NCBI GenBank assembly: GCA_015067725.1
Contig: SVLX01000024.1
Coordinates: 1 to 38,910, forward strand
DNA from: Oscillospiraceae bacterium
GTDB taxonomy: Bacteria > Bacillota > Clostridia > Oscillospirales > Oscillospiraceae
Reading direction: 5' to 3'
Length of the DNA: 38,910 nucleotides
The translations under genes and the position numbers were made by a program. The notes beneath the pieces were generated by a model. It saw nothing but the letters and a program-made list of their open reading frames with translations. It was not told the origin of the DNA and did not search any database. Shown in pieces: positions 15,146 through 23,904 of the stretch. Every line of letters begins with the position of its first letter. Within the stretch, counting starts at the first letter, position 1.

Positions 15146-16987
15146 TTAGTTCTGCTGAGATACAAATTCCCGGATGCGCTCAACAAACTGCTGACCATAC
15201 CATGTGGTTTTGGTCTGACCCACGCCGGAGACCCGGCGGAATTCGGTCAGATTTACCGGTACACGGACGGCCATATCCCGGAGCGTGGCATCGGAGAAAA
15301 TCATATAGGCAGGAAGCTGACGCTCCCGGGCAATGGAGGCGCGAAGCTCCCGCAGTGCCTCAAAGAGGTCCTTTTCCGTACCATTGAGGGGACGGACAGC
15401 TTCTCTGGTGAGGGTGGGAACGGGCTTGAGTTCCTCTTTCCGGGTTTTCTTCTTCAGTTGCTGACCGGTAAAGAGAATGTCCCGGGCTTTGGCGGTGAGT
15501 TGCAGTGTGCGGTGCTCCTGTTCGGTCTGCACATAGCCCTCCAGCTCCAGCAGGTCAATCAGCTCCCGGACCTCGGTATTGCCACTGCCCTGCATCAGAT
15601 TATAGGTGCTTAGGTTTTGCAGACCCATGTCCGTCAGCCGCTTTTCCTTGCTTCCCCGGAGCACCTTGGAAATCATGTCCGCGCCCACGCTGTAGCCCAG
15701 TTTTTCCCGCACCCGCCAGATGCAGGAGAGAATCATCTGTGCCTGACGGGTCACATCCACCAGCTCGTAATCTCCCAGACAGTTGCCGCAGTTGCCGCAG
15801 ACTGCCGGGTGTTTCTGCCCAAAGTAGGACAGAATATGCCCCCGGAGACATTCTCTGGTTTTGCAGTAGCCGGCCATGGCCTCCAGCCGCACCAAATCCT
15901 GCTCCCGGACCATGGCCCGCTGCGCCTCGTCCAGTTCTTCGTTCTCCGACTCTTTTTCAATGAGGAAGCGGGCGATTTCCACATCCCTGGGCGCAAACAG
16001 CAGGACACATTCGGCCTCTGTGCCATCCCGTCCGGCTCTGCCGGCCTCCTGATAGTAGGCTTCCAGACTTTTTGGCATATTATAATGGTATACGAAGTTC
16101 ACGTTGGACTTGTCAATGCCCATTCCGAAGGCATTGGTTGCCACCATGATGGTCTTCCGGTCATAGAGGAAGTCGTCCTGATTCTCTGTGCGCTCGGATT
16201 CTTCCAGTCCGGCGTGATAGCGGGTGGCGGCGTAGCCGTTGTCCTGCAAAAGCTGGCAGACCTGCTCCACATTCTTCCGGGTGGAGCAATAGATGATGCC
16301 GCATTTGTCTTTCTTATCCATGACCAGAGAAAGGATCTCGCCGTCTTTGTCCTTGGGTTTGCGCACGGAGAACGAGAGGTTGGGGCGGTCGAAGCCGGTG
16401 ACCAAGGATATGGGATTTTGCAGACCCAGAATCCGCTCCACATCCAGCCGCACCTGCTCCGTGGCGGTGGCGGTAAAGGCGGCAACCACCGGGCGACGGG
16501 GCACAGTGGCAATAAACTGGACAATGCGCAGGTAACTGGGCCGGAAGTCCTGCCCCCACTGGGAGATGCAGTGGGCTTCATCCACCGCCACCAAAGAGAT
16601 GGGCAGTTGTGCAGTCAATTCGAGAAAACCGGGCTGGTCCAGCCGCTCCGGAGCCACATAGACCAGCTTATACCGGCCACAGAGCAGATTCTGATAAACC
16701 CGCTGGGTCTGGCTGTAATTGAGGGTGCTGTTGATGAAGGCGGCGGGGATGCCGTTTTCTTTCAGGGCCATGACCTGATCCTGCATCAGAGAAATCAGGG
16801 GAGAGATGACCAATGTAATCCCCGGCAACAGCATGGCCGGGACTTGATAACACAGACTCTTGCCGCCGCCGGTGGGCATAATGCCGAAGACATCCCGTCC
16901 GGTGAGAATGCCGTCAATCAGTTCCTCCTGTCCCGGACGGAAGGCGGTATAGCCAAAATATCGCTCCAGAGTATCCAACTTATTCAT
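15146..16987 (-). CDS. recQ: ATP-dependent DNA helicase RecQ
   Basis: 613 residues from the ATG at 16987, chosen because GAGGTG lies just upstream and the RecQ N terminus (LERYFGYTAFRPGQEELI) follows; an in-frame start at 17089 would run into the upstream terminator. Motifs: Walker A PTGGGKS (38-44), DEAH box (136-139) followed by CISQWGQDFRPSY, helicase C domain with YYQEAGRAGRDG, zinc-binding Cys cluster of the RQC domain (CKTRECLRG to CGNCGNC), and a C-terminal HRDC domain with the final helical segment RIREFVSQQ. A 3'-5' helicase of recombination and fork repair. The length suits a complete single-HRDC RecQ. Confidence 0.96.
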   Translation of the reverse strand: MNKLDTLERYFGYTAFRPGQEELIDGILTGRDVFGIMPTGGGKSLCYQVPAMLLPGITLVISPLISLMQDQVMALKENGIPAAFINSTLNYSQTQRVYQNLLCGRYKLVYVAPERLDQPGFLELTAQLPISLVAVDEAHCISQWGQDFRPSYLRIVQFIATVPRRPVVAAFTATATEQVRLDVERILGLQNPISLVTGFDRPNLSFSVRKPKDKDGEILSLVMDKKDKCGIIYCSTRKNVEQVCQLLQDNGYAATRYHAGLEESERTENQDDFLYDRKTIMVATNAFGMGIDKSNVNFVYHYNMPKSLEAYYQEAGRAGRDGTEAECVLLFAPRDVEIARFLIEKESENEELDEAQRAMVREQDLVRLEAMAGYCKTRECLRGHILSYFGQKHPAVCGNCGNCLGDYELVDVTRQAQMILSCIWRVREKLGYSVGADMISKVLRGSKEKRLTDMGLQNLSTYNLMQGSGNTEVRELIDLLELEGYVQTEQEHRTLQLTAKARDILFTGQQLKKKTRKEELKPVPTLTREAVRPLNGTEKDLFEALRELRASIARERQLPAYMIFSDATLRDMAVRVPVNLTEFRRVSGVGQTKTTWYGQQFVERIREFVSQQN

Positions 16988-17062
16988 GGTAACACCTCGG
17001 TCGTTGATCCCTTGTTTGGATACATTATGACACGATCCTCCCGCAAATGCAAGAGGAAAAGG

Positions 17063-17099
17063 AAAAAGCAGACCTGCGGCAAAGGGCAAGTCTGCTTTT
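17063..17099 (-). terminator. Intrinsic terminator of the GtrA-like gene
   Basis: AAAAGCAGAC (17064-17073) and GTCTGCTTTT (17090-17099) form a 10-bp stem with a 16-nt loop. On the minus strand the stem ends in a run of five T residues. It starts 6 bp after the GtrA-like stop and separates that gene from recQ. Confidence 0.85.
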
Positions 17100-17104
17100 G
17101 TGGG

Positions 17105-17512
17105 TTAAGCCTTGGTTTGGCGGGTATTCTCCTGCCCCCGGAAGACCACGAACTTGCAGAACAGGAATTCCAGAATGAAATTGGCCAGCATGGTGGTAAA
17201 GAGGATAATATACTCGTTAATGCCTTGGTTTTCCACCAACTGCCCCAGCCAGGTGGACAGGGGGGTAAAGACCAGATAGAACCCGAAGACCTTTAGCATA
17301 GCCACGGGCACATTGGCCGCAGACTGGAAGGTGAACCGGCGGTTGAGGGTGAAATTCCAGACCACAGACAGGGTCAGGGCAATCAGATAAGAGGGCCAAT
17401 AGGACCAGCTCATGGTCTCATTGAGCAGAGCGAACGAGCCCGCCTGAATCAGACCGGCAGAGAGGGAGAAGAAGGTGAATTTGAGGAATTGCCAGAAGGA
17501 CTGTTTTTTCAT
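17105..17512 (-). CDS. GtrA-like four-helix membrane protein
   Basis: 135 residues from the ATG at 17512 (AAAGGAG 9 nt upstream); an open extension to 17632 crosses the promoter. Four hydrophobic segments and the family-like stretches FTFFSLSAGLIQAGSFALL, WNFTLNRRFTFQS and LEFLFCKFVVFRG fit the GtrA family, members of which help move undecaprenyl-linked sugars across the membrane for cell-wall glycosylation. No glycosyltransferase gene is adjacent, so the substrate is unknown. Its promoter and terminator are both visible, so it is probably a single-gene unit, divergent from the first protease gene. Confidence 0.85.
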   Translation of the reverse strand: MKKQSFWQFLKFTFFSLSAGLIQAGSFALLNETMSWSYWPSYLIALTLSVVWNFTLNRRFTFQSAANVPVAMLKVFGFYLVFTPLSTWLGQLVENQGINEYIILFTTMLANFILEFLFCKFVVFRGQENTRQTKA

Positions 17513-17566
17513 GTTGGATTGCTCCTTTGTATGGATTTGCGGGGGGAAGTTGTATGCACAAAGGTG

Positions 17567-17595
17567 ATTATAACATAAAATGGGCGTTTTGACAA
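17567..17595 (-). promoter_or_regulatory. Sigma-A promoter of the GtrA-like gene
   Basis: On the minus strand TTGTCA (17595-17590), a 17-bp spacer and a perfect TATAAT (17572-17567) lie about 55 bp before the ATG. Confidence 0.82.
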
Positions 17596-17821
17596 GGTAA
17601 ACGGAGACGAAAAACTGCCGGACGGCGGTCAAAAGCCGGGGAAGACAGGAAAATTGTCAGCGAAAATGGGAAACACAGGAAAACGGCGCACTGTAAAAGC
17701 AAGGAAGGCACAATCGTTTTGTGCTTGCGCCACGGCAAATGCAACAACCAGACGCCGGCGGTTATCTTTAACCTGACTTGATAATATTTGGGTTTTCTTT
17801 TGTAAGAATGGGAAAATTGTG
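17596..17821. other. Non-coding gap between divergent promoters
   Basis: No gene with a ribosome site was found here. It contains a hairpin GCACAA/TTGTGC (17708-17713 with 17719-17724), extended by GCAA/TTGC across a bulge, and a small GGTTA-TCTT-TAACC hairpin (17760-17773). The rest is purine-rich and unremarkable. Room for a regulator-binding region or small RNA exists, but there is no positive evidence. Confidence 0.5.
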
Positions 17822-17850
17822 TTGACTTGTATGCGCACCAATGGTATAAT
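17822..17850 (+). promoter_or_regulatory. Strong sigma-A promoter of protease gene P1
   Basis: TTGACT (17822-17827), a 17-bp spacer and a perfect TATAAT (17845-17850) lie 128 bp before the P1 ATG at 17979, leaving a leader of about 120 nt with a small CAGAC-CCAAA-GTCTG hairpin (17930-17944). Confidence 0.88.
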
Positions 17851-17853
17851 GCT

Positions 17854-17893
17854 ATTGACGATACAGTCAATGCATTAGAATTGACAAGTCAAT
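17854..17893 (+). promoter_or_regulatory. Paired inverted repeats at the P1 transcription start (candidate operators)
   Basis: ATTGAC-6 nt-GTCAAT (17854-17871) is followed by ATTGAC-2 nt-GTCAAT (17880-17893), starting just 3 bp after the -10 box. The half-site TTGAC also forms part of the -35 box. Two identical palindromes over the start site are a typical repressor arrangement. The binding protein is unknown; the nearby ArsR-like regulators are candidates by proximity only. Confidence 0.6.
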
Positions 17894-17978
17894 AACCGGA
17901 CTTGTTGGTTTTGGTTGCCTTGTCTTGAACAGACCCAAAGTCTGCAAGAATATTATTTTACAGAAAGGAATCATCAAA

Positions 17979-20900
17979 ATGAAGCACACAAACAGAAGAC
18001 TCCTTGCGATGCTCCTGGCTCTTGTCATGAGTGTCGCCTGTCTGGTGTCGCCCGCCATGGCGAATCCGGCAGAAGCACATTCCCACGAAACTTCCACAAA
18101 TGCCTTCAAGGTTGAAGAACAGTATGTTACTCCCGATGGGGAGACGCTGACTGTTCCCACCCAGAAGGACACCACCGAAACCCGGATTATGGTTGCCGTT
18201 GAAGACGGCATGACCACCTTCCTGGAGACCAGCGACCTGGAATTGGCAGTAGCCGCTGCCGATGAGCAGAAAGCTGAGTACTACGCCGCCGAGAGCGCCA
18301 TTGCTACCGCTCTGGGCGAGGAAATCGAAATCGACCGTTACTTCTCTCTGGTGTTCAATGGCTTCTCCTTCACCGGCGAGAGCTGGATGATCGATGCCAT
18401 CAACGAAATCGATGGTCTGACCGCCATGGAAGTCATGGAATTCCAGCTCGTCGAGCCTGAGGACGAGGATACGTCCATCGACCTGACTCCCAGCATGGCC
18501 ACCTCCACCAGCATGACCGGTGCCACCATCGCCTGGGATTTGGGCTACACCGGTGAAGGCATGGTTGTCGGTGTTATCGACACCGGCATCAAGCAGACCC
18601 ATGAGGCATTCAATGTGATGCCTGAGGGTGCAAAGATCGACCAGAAGTATCTGGAAGACATCTTCGCCAAGTACGGCAGCCTGATGCATGGTCAGAACCC
18701 CGAGGGTGCTTATTACAACGCCAAGATGCCCTACAACTGGGACTACTGGGATGACGACCATATCCCCAACCACACCAACTCCAACCACGGCTCCCATGTT
18801 GCCGGTATCGTGGCCGGTAACAATGGCGCTGACTTCAAGGGTGTTGCTCCCGATGCCCAGATCATCTCCCTGCAGGTCTTCAATAGCGGCGGCGGTGCCG
18901 CTGTGGACGATATGCTGGCCGCTATGGAAGACGCCGTCTATCTGGGCGTGGATGCCATCAATATGTCCCTGGGTATTGCCAACGGCTTTGAGACCTACTC
19001 CTGGCCCATGGACTTCGCTCCCGTGTATGAGGCTCTGGAGAAGGCCGGCGTGGCTGTCTGTGTTGCCGCCGGTAACGATGCCCATGCCTACATTTCCACT
19101 ATGTTTGGCAACTGGAACAACTATGTCTGGCAGTGGAGTTCTCTGAACCCCGACAACAGCCTGATGGGTACTCCCGGTACTTATGTTGGCTCGTTCACCG
19201 TCGGCAACACCACCAATCTGGCCAGAACCGGCGGCGGTTGCACCATTTACTACAAGGGTGTCGCTCTGAATGTCACCCCCACGTTTGCCACCACGGAAGG
19301 TCAGTTGTTCTTTGATGCCATTCCCGCCGGCGTTTATGACCTGGTCAATTGCGGCAGCGGTTCTGCCGACGAGATTGCCGCCGCCGGGGATGTCACCGGC
19401 AAGATTCTGCTGATGCAGAAAACTGGCTACTCCACCAAGATTAAGAGCGCTGTCAGCGCAGGCGCCGCTGGTGTGCTTTTCTATGACCACCTGAATACCG
19501 GCATTGGCTCCTTCAACCCCTCCTCCAAGAAGATTCCTGTTGGCATTATCTCCTACGAAGACGGCACAGCGATCATCACCGATATGGGCAGCGGCAATGT
19601 TGTCCAGATTACGCTGAAGACTGGCGGCGGCACCGTGGATTACAGTAAGGTTACCATGGTTGACTCTTCCTCCTGGGGCCCCAATGTCACCCTGACCATG
19701 AAGCCCGATATTGCTGCCCCCGGCAACAGCATCCTCTCTGTTGACGGCACGGCGACGAAAGAAGACAACGCATATTCCAAGAAGACCGGCACCTCCATGG
19801 CTACCCCCGCCATTGCCGGTGGCGTCCTGCTGATGAAGCAGCACCTGAAGACCATGTTCCCTGAGGCTACCGCTACGGAGCTGACAGAACTGGCCTATGC
19901 CTTCATGATGAGTACTGCCGGTATGGCTTCTGCTTTCGTCCGTCAGCAGGGTGCCGGTGTCATGGATCTGGACAATGCCACCAAGACCAAGGCATACCTC
20001 ACCACCACCGAGAATACCCGCCCCAAGCTGGAGCTGGATGACAGCGCTACCGGTGAGTTTGATATCTCCTTCCAGGTGCACAATGTTGACACCATTGACA
20101 AGACATACAGAATTGGTTATGCCGCCCTGACCGAGAAGACCTTCACCATGGAATACGAAGGCTATCACAGCTCCCGTCAGCCCATCCGTAAGTGGCAGAC
20201 TGCCGAGCTGTCCAAGCGTTGGGGCTACTGGCTGGTGAACCCCACACCCGAAACCGTCACTCTGTGCGATGGCACCCTGATGAACGTTGCTCAGTGGTGC
20301 ACGCTGGAAGGTGAGCGGGACATCACCGTCAAGGCCGGCGAAACCCTGACCGTCAACCTGACCCTGAAGGCCGGCCCCGAACTGCTGGCTTACTTCGCGG
20401 AGAACTGCCCCGATGGTATGTATCTGGAGGGTTGGTTTAAGCTCATCGACAAGAGCTCTGCCAACGTTGTGGATCTGTCCATTCCCTACCTGGGCTTTGT
20501 AGGCGACTGGGATTATCCCGCAGTCATCGACGATGGTTGGTGGTGGCAGGATGAGTTTGGTGTCAACAACATGGCACAGATGTATAACTCCAACATCAAT
20601 GGTGGCGTGTTCCTGGGCTACGGCGATGCCGAGCAGGGCATGGGCCTGAACTACTACTGGGATGCCACCGGCGAGACCTATCTGGCAGACAGAAATGCCA
20701 TCTCCCCCAACGATGACGGTATGCTGGACGCCATCACCACCCTGGAGTTCTCTCTCCTGCGTCAGCCCCGCCGTGTCAGAATGTACATCGAGTATGAAGA
20801 TGGCACAATCCTGCCCATCTATGACAAGAGCTACTCCTTCCGTAAGGAGACCCACCCCGTGGGTATGGCTACTTCCGGTGGTGGATTGGGCTATAGCGGT

Positions 20901-23732
20901 CTGTACTGGGACTACCGCGCCGACGAACTGGAAGAGAATGAGACTGCCACCTATGTGGTCGAGGCATATCTGGACCGGGACGAGTTCACTCTGGAGGGCA
21001 ACAAGCGTGCCGTTCTGGAGATTCCCTTCTATAAAGATACCACTGCTCCCGTGGTTACTGCCATCGACGGTGGCGTAGAGATTCTCGACGCCAACTATGT
21101 GGCTTACTATGCCATTTACACCGATGCCCGTCACACCAATCTGGTCTTTGAAGACGGTGTCTTCGCCATGGAGCGTGGTGTCAAGGAAACTTACAAGACC
21201 GATCTGAACAAGTACTTTGTGGCGGTTGCCGACTATGCCCGCAACGAGGCTTTCTACTATGTAGAAGACGGCGTTGCCTACAAACTGGACGGCGAGGGCT
21301 TTGACCATGGCCGCACCATCATGGGTGAGACCTGGAGAACCTACGCAGGCCAGAGCGATTATGAGAATACCTTCGCCTGGTACAGCATCAACGAGAATCT
21401 GGACCGGATGCCCAAGCAACTGACTCCCATCACCAATACTTCTGATGATCTGGAAGCAGGCATTGCCGCTTCTGACATCGTGGCCGTGGGTAAGGCTGCC
21501 AATGGCACGGTTTATGCCTCCAGCTTGGGTGGCCTGTACACCTTTAATCCTGAGACTTTAGAGAAAGATCTTATTGCCAGATACAGCTATGAAGGCGAGC
21601 GCGTTTCTGCCATGCTGGCGTTCGATGTGGCCCCCGGAACCAATGAACTCTATGGTGTCATTTCTCACTCCGGCAATGCCATGTCCAAGTGCTACTTCGT
21701 TTCCATCGATCCGGAAACCGCCGAACTGACCCACCTGTGGGAAATCAAGTTCAGCCGCTATAAGTACGCTTTCGATTTCTATGATTCCGACACCATCATC
21801 ATGAAGCAGATGTACTCCAAGAGCGAGATGGGCTTTGAACTGATCAACGTTGATGGTACTTCCGAAGGCATCATTGACAAGGGCTGGGCCATTAAGAACA
21901 GCTCCGGCGGCAATGCCAAGACCACGTTGGGCGGCCATGTGGGTTACGCTTCCAGCCTGCTGTATGACGGCGACAACAATGTTGTCTACATGGGCGGTAG
22001 CTGGTCCTACAGCTACGATGACCGCGGCTATACGCATGTTGTAGCCAAGGTTGATCTGGAGACCGGTAATGTTTCCTACATGCAGACCGGCATGAACGGC
22101 GGTATTGGTCTGATGAGCCTGTACTTCCTGGAAGATGTGATGGATGTTCCCGAACAGGAGCACATTACCTACATTAAGGAAGTGGTTGAAGGCGACTGCC
22201 TGACCGAAGGCTATACCCTGAGAGTCTGTGCCGAATGCGGCAAGGAATTCAAGGAGAACGTGACCGAGGCCAAGGGCCACGATTACGAAGCTGTTGTCAC
22301 CGCCCCCACCTGCACCACTCTGGGTTACACCACTTACACCTGTAAGGTTTGCGGCGACAGCTACAAGGACGACTACACCCCCAACACCGACCACGTTTAC
22401 GGCGAATGGGAAACCGTCACCGCTCCCACCTGCAACGCCAAGGGTCAGGAGAAGCGCACCTGCGTCTGCGGCGCTGCCGAGTACCGTGACACCGACAAGA
22501 CCGGCCACAACTACGAATCTGTTGTTACCGCCCCCACCTGCACCACCCTGGGTTACACCACTTATACCTGTACCGTCTGCGGCGACACCTACAAGTCCGA
22601 CTTTGTGGAGACTATTGGCCACAAGTACACGGAAGAAGTGGTTGCTCCCACCTGCACCGATATGGGCTACACCATCTTCACCTGCCACTGCGGTCACCGC
22701 TATGAGGGCAACTTCGTCGCTCCCACCGGCCATAAGTTTGGTGAATGGACCGTGACCAAGGAAGCTACTTGCGTAGAGAACGGCGAAGAAACCCGCACCT
22801 GTGCTTGCGGCGAGACCGAGACTCGCTCCACCTTCAAGGCGGACCACAAGTATGAGGCCACTGTGATTGAACCCACCTGTACCGAAGTCGGTTACACCAA
22901 CCACATCTGTACCGTCTGTGGCCACAACTACATCACTGACCTGACCCAGCCTACCGGTCACGACTACGAAGCTACCGTGACTGCGCCCACCTGCACCGAG
23001 GACGGCTACACCACTTACACCTGTACCGTCTGCGGCGAGAGCTATGTGGACGACATCGTTCCCGCTACCGGTCATACCTTCGGTGAATGGGTTCTCACCA
23101 CCGAGCCCGGTTGCACTGAAGCCGGCGAGGAAACCCGCTATTGCGCCGACTGCGATGCCACCGAGACCCGTGAAGTCGCCCCCGTCTGCCCCGCTGAGAA
23201 GTTCAGCGATGTGGACACCAAGCAGTGGTATCACGAGGGAGTCTGCTATGTCATCCGCAACGGTCTGATGAACGGCAAGAGCGAAACTGTATTCGCCCCC
23301 AACGCCAACCTGACCCGTGCCGAGCTGGTCACCGTGCTGTACCGCATGGCAGGTGAGCCCAGCGTGGAAGATCTGGAGCATCCCTTCGCTGACGTTGCCG
23401 ACGACACCTGGTACACCGATGCGGTCATCTGGGCATACAACGCCGAGGTCGTTAAGGGCATCTCCAACACCGCTTTCGCCCCCAACGCCAACATTACCCG
23501 TGAGCAGATTGCCACCATCTTGTACCGTTATGCCGGTGCTGAAGAAGTGGAAGAAGATGCTCTGGCTGACTTTGCCGATGCCGATAAGGTCAATAACTAT
23601 GCCGTCGATGCCATGAATTGGGCTGTCTCTGTGGGTCTGATCAACGGTATGGATGATGCTACTCTGGCGCCTCAGGGTAACGCTACCCGGGCTCAGATTG
23701 CCACCATCCTCATGCGGTATTGCGAGGGCTGA
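17979..23732 (+). CDS. Giant SLH-anchored subtilisin-like (S8) cell-surface protease P1
   Basis: 1,917 residues from the ATG at 17979 (AGAAAGGA upstream; the in-frame Met at 17925 precedes no signal-peptide start). Signal peptide to about A28 (LVSPAMA), propeptide-like region (about 65-160), subtilisin domain with D201 (VIDTG), H270 (HGSHVAG), oxyanion N366 and S606 (GTSMATP), all intact. A PA-like insert lies at about 400-560. Then Fn3-like modules as in lactocepin/C5a peptidases, an ADRNAISPNDDG FlgD-like motif, a beta-rich region with YTFNPET-type strands (about 1160-1385), nine Cys/His repeats (1395-1734) and three SLH domains (from about 1742) that bind cell-wall polymers. Probably a secreted, wall-attached endopeptidase for peptide nutrition or surface processing. 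It has its own promoter and terminator. Codon bias is strong, suggesting high expression. Confidence 0.93.
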   Translation: MKHTNRRLLAMLLALVMSVACLVSPAMANPAEAHSHETSTNAFKVEEQYVTPDGETLTVPTQKDTTETRIMVAVEDGMTTFLETSDLELAVAAADEQKAEYYAAESAIATALGEEIEIDRYFSLVFNGFSFTGESWMIDAINEIDGLTAMEVMEFQLVEPEDEDTSIDLTPSMATSTSMTGATIAWDLGYTGEGMVVGVIDTGIKQTHEAFNVMPEGAKIDQKYLEDIFAKYGSLMHGQNPEGAYYNAKMPYNWDYWDDDHIPNHTNSNHGSHVAGIVAGNNGADFKGVAPDAQIISLQVFNSGGGAAVDDMLAAMEDAVYLGVDAINMSLGIANGFETYSWPMDFAPVYEALEKAGVAVCVAAGNDAHAYISTMFGNWNNYVWQWSSLNPDNSLMGTPGTYVGSFTVGNTTNLARTGGGCTIYYKGVALNVTPTFATTEGQLFFDAIPAGVYDLVNCGSGSADEIAAAGDVTGKILLMQKTGYSTKIKSAVSAGAAGVLFYDHLNTGIGSFNPSSKKIPVGIISYEDGTAIITDMGSGNVVQITLKTGGGTVDYSKVTMVDSSSWGPNVTLTMKPDIAAPGNSILSVDGTATKEDNAYSKKTGTSMATPAIAGGVLLMKQHLKTMFPEATATELTELAYAFMMSTAGMASAFVRQQGAGVMDLDNATKTKAYLTTTENTRPKLELDDSATGEFDISFQVHNVDTIDKTYRIGYAALTEKTFTMEYEGYHSSRQPIRKWQTAELSKRWGYWLVNPTPETVTLCDGTLMNVAQWCTLEGERDITVKAGETLTVNLTLKAGPELLAYFAENCPDGMYLEGWFKLIDKSSANVVDLSIPYLGFVGDWDYPAVIDDGWWWQDEFGVNNMAQMYNSNINGGVFLGYGDAEQGMGLNYYWDATGETYLADRNAISPNDDGMLDAITTLEFSLLRQPRRVRMYIEYEDGTILPIYDKSYSFRKETHPVGMATSGGGLGYSGLYWDYRADELEENETATYVVEAYLDRDEFTLEGNKRAVLEIPFYKDTTAPVVTAIDGGVEILDANYVAYYAIYTDARHTNLVFEDGVFAMERGVKETYKTDLNKYFVAVADYARNEAFYYVEDGVAYKLDGEGFDHGRTIMGETWRTYAGQSDYENTFAWYSINENLDRMPKQLTPITNTSDDLEAGIAASDIVAVGKAANGTVYASSLGGLYTFNPETLEKDLIARYSYEGERVSAMLAFDVAPGTNELYGVISHSGNAMSKCYFVSIDPETAELTHLWEIKFSRYKYAFDFYDSDTIIMKQMYSKSEMGFELINVDGTSEGIIDKGWAIKNSSGGNAKTTLGGHVGYASSLLYDGDNNVVYMGGSWSYSYDDRGYTHVVAKVDLETGNVSYMQTGMNGGIGLMSLYFLEDVMDVPEQEHITYIKEVVEGDCLTEGYTLRVCAECGKEFKENVTEAKGHDYEAVVTAPTCTTLGYTTYTCKVCGDSYKDDYTPNTDHVYGEWETVTAPTCNAKGQEKRTCVCGAAEYRDTDKTGHNYESVVTAPTCTTLGYTTYTCTVCGDTYKSDFVETIGHKYTEEVVAPTCTDMGYTIFTCHCGHRYEGNFVAPTGHKFGEWTVTKEATCVENGEETRTCACGETETRSTFKADHKYEATVIEPTCTEVGYTNHICTVCGHNYITDLTQPTGHDYEATVTAPTCTEDGYTTYTCTVCGESYVDDIVPATGHTFGEWVLTTEPGCTEAGEETRYCADCDATETREVAPVCPAEKFSDVDTKQWYHEGVCYVIRNGLMNGKSETVFAPNANLTRAELVTVLYRMAGEPSVEDLEHPFADVADDTWYTDAVIWAYNAEVVKGISNTAFAPNANITREQIATILYRYAGAEEVEEDALADFADADKVNNYAVDAMNWAVSVGLINGMDDATLAPQGNATRAQIATILMRYCEG
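22161..23180 (+). repeat. Nine tandem Cys/His repeats (about 38 aa each) in P1
   Basis: Exactly 1,020 bp encoding nine units of the pattern H-x-Y/F ... PTC ... G-Y-x3-C-x2-C-G ... G/D. Units ending in C-x-C (for example TCVCG, TCHCG, TCACG) alternate with C-x2-C units. Each unit thus offers one His and three Cys, suggesting metal binding or disulfide bonding (inference). Units within the gene differ in DNA sequence, but the whole tract is nearly identical to those in the other two proteases. Confidence 0.9.
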
Positions 23733-23792
23733 GCAAAAAAGCTAACCTAATACGCCTGTGATGCTTGTTTCATGGCGTGTATCTCCTTTCTG

Positions 23793-23822
23793 CCGGGGCC
23801 CCTTCGGGGGTTCCGGTTTTTT
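23793..23822 (+). terminator. Intrinsic terminator of P1
   Basis: CCGGGGCCCC (23793-23802), TTCG loop, GGGGTTCCGG (23807-23816), then six T residues (23817-23822). It begins 60 bp after the P1 stop. Confidence 0.92.
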
Positions 23823-23845
23823 CTCTGAATAACAAGAGAATTACC

Positions 23846-23874
23846 TTGACTTTTTGGGCAAAAAAACGTAAAGT
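23846..23874 (+). promoter_or_regulatory. Promoter of regulator R1
   Basis: TTGACT (23846-23851), a 17-bp spacer and TAAAGT (23869-23874) lie 30 bp before the R1 start. The spacer holds TTTTTGGGCA, a string also found upstream of R2 (25129-25139 region). Confidence 0.6.
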
Positions 23875-23904
23875 ATAGGTAACAACAGGAAAGCTGGACA
23901 GTAT

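Noticed and set aside
17629..17870. Minus-strand frames between the GtrA-like gene and P1
   Set aside because: They cross the P1 promoter, have no ribosome site and no recognisable protein features.
17995..18062. P proteases as lipoproteins, because a Cys sits in each signal peptide
   Set aside because: The residues before the Cys (SVAC, IVTC, GVTC) do not fit a lipobox well, and a good signal peptidase I site (AMA) follows a few residues later.
17958..21419. Very long open frame on the minus strand antisense to P1 (also 21558-23381, 26292-28607, 28788-31862 and 35177-38866)
   Set aside because: These frames exist because the protease genes avoid codons that would read as stops on the opposite strand. 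They have low-complexity Gly/Val/Ile composition, no ribosome sites, and mirror real domains with intact motifs.
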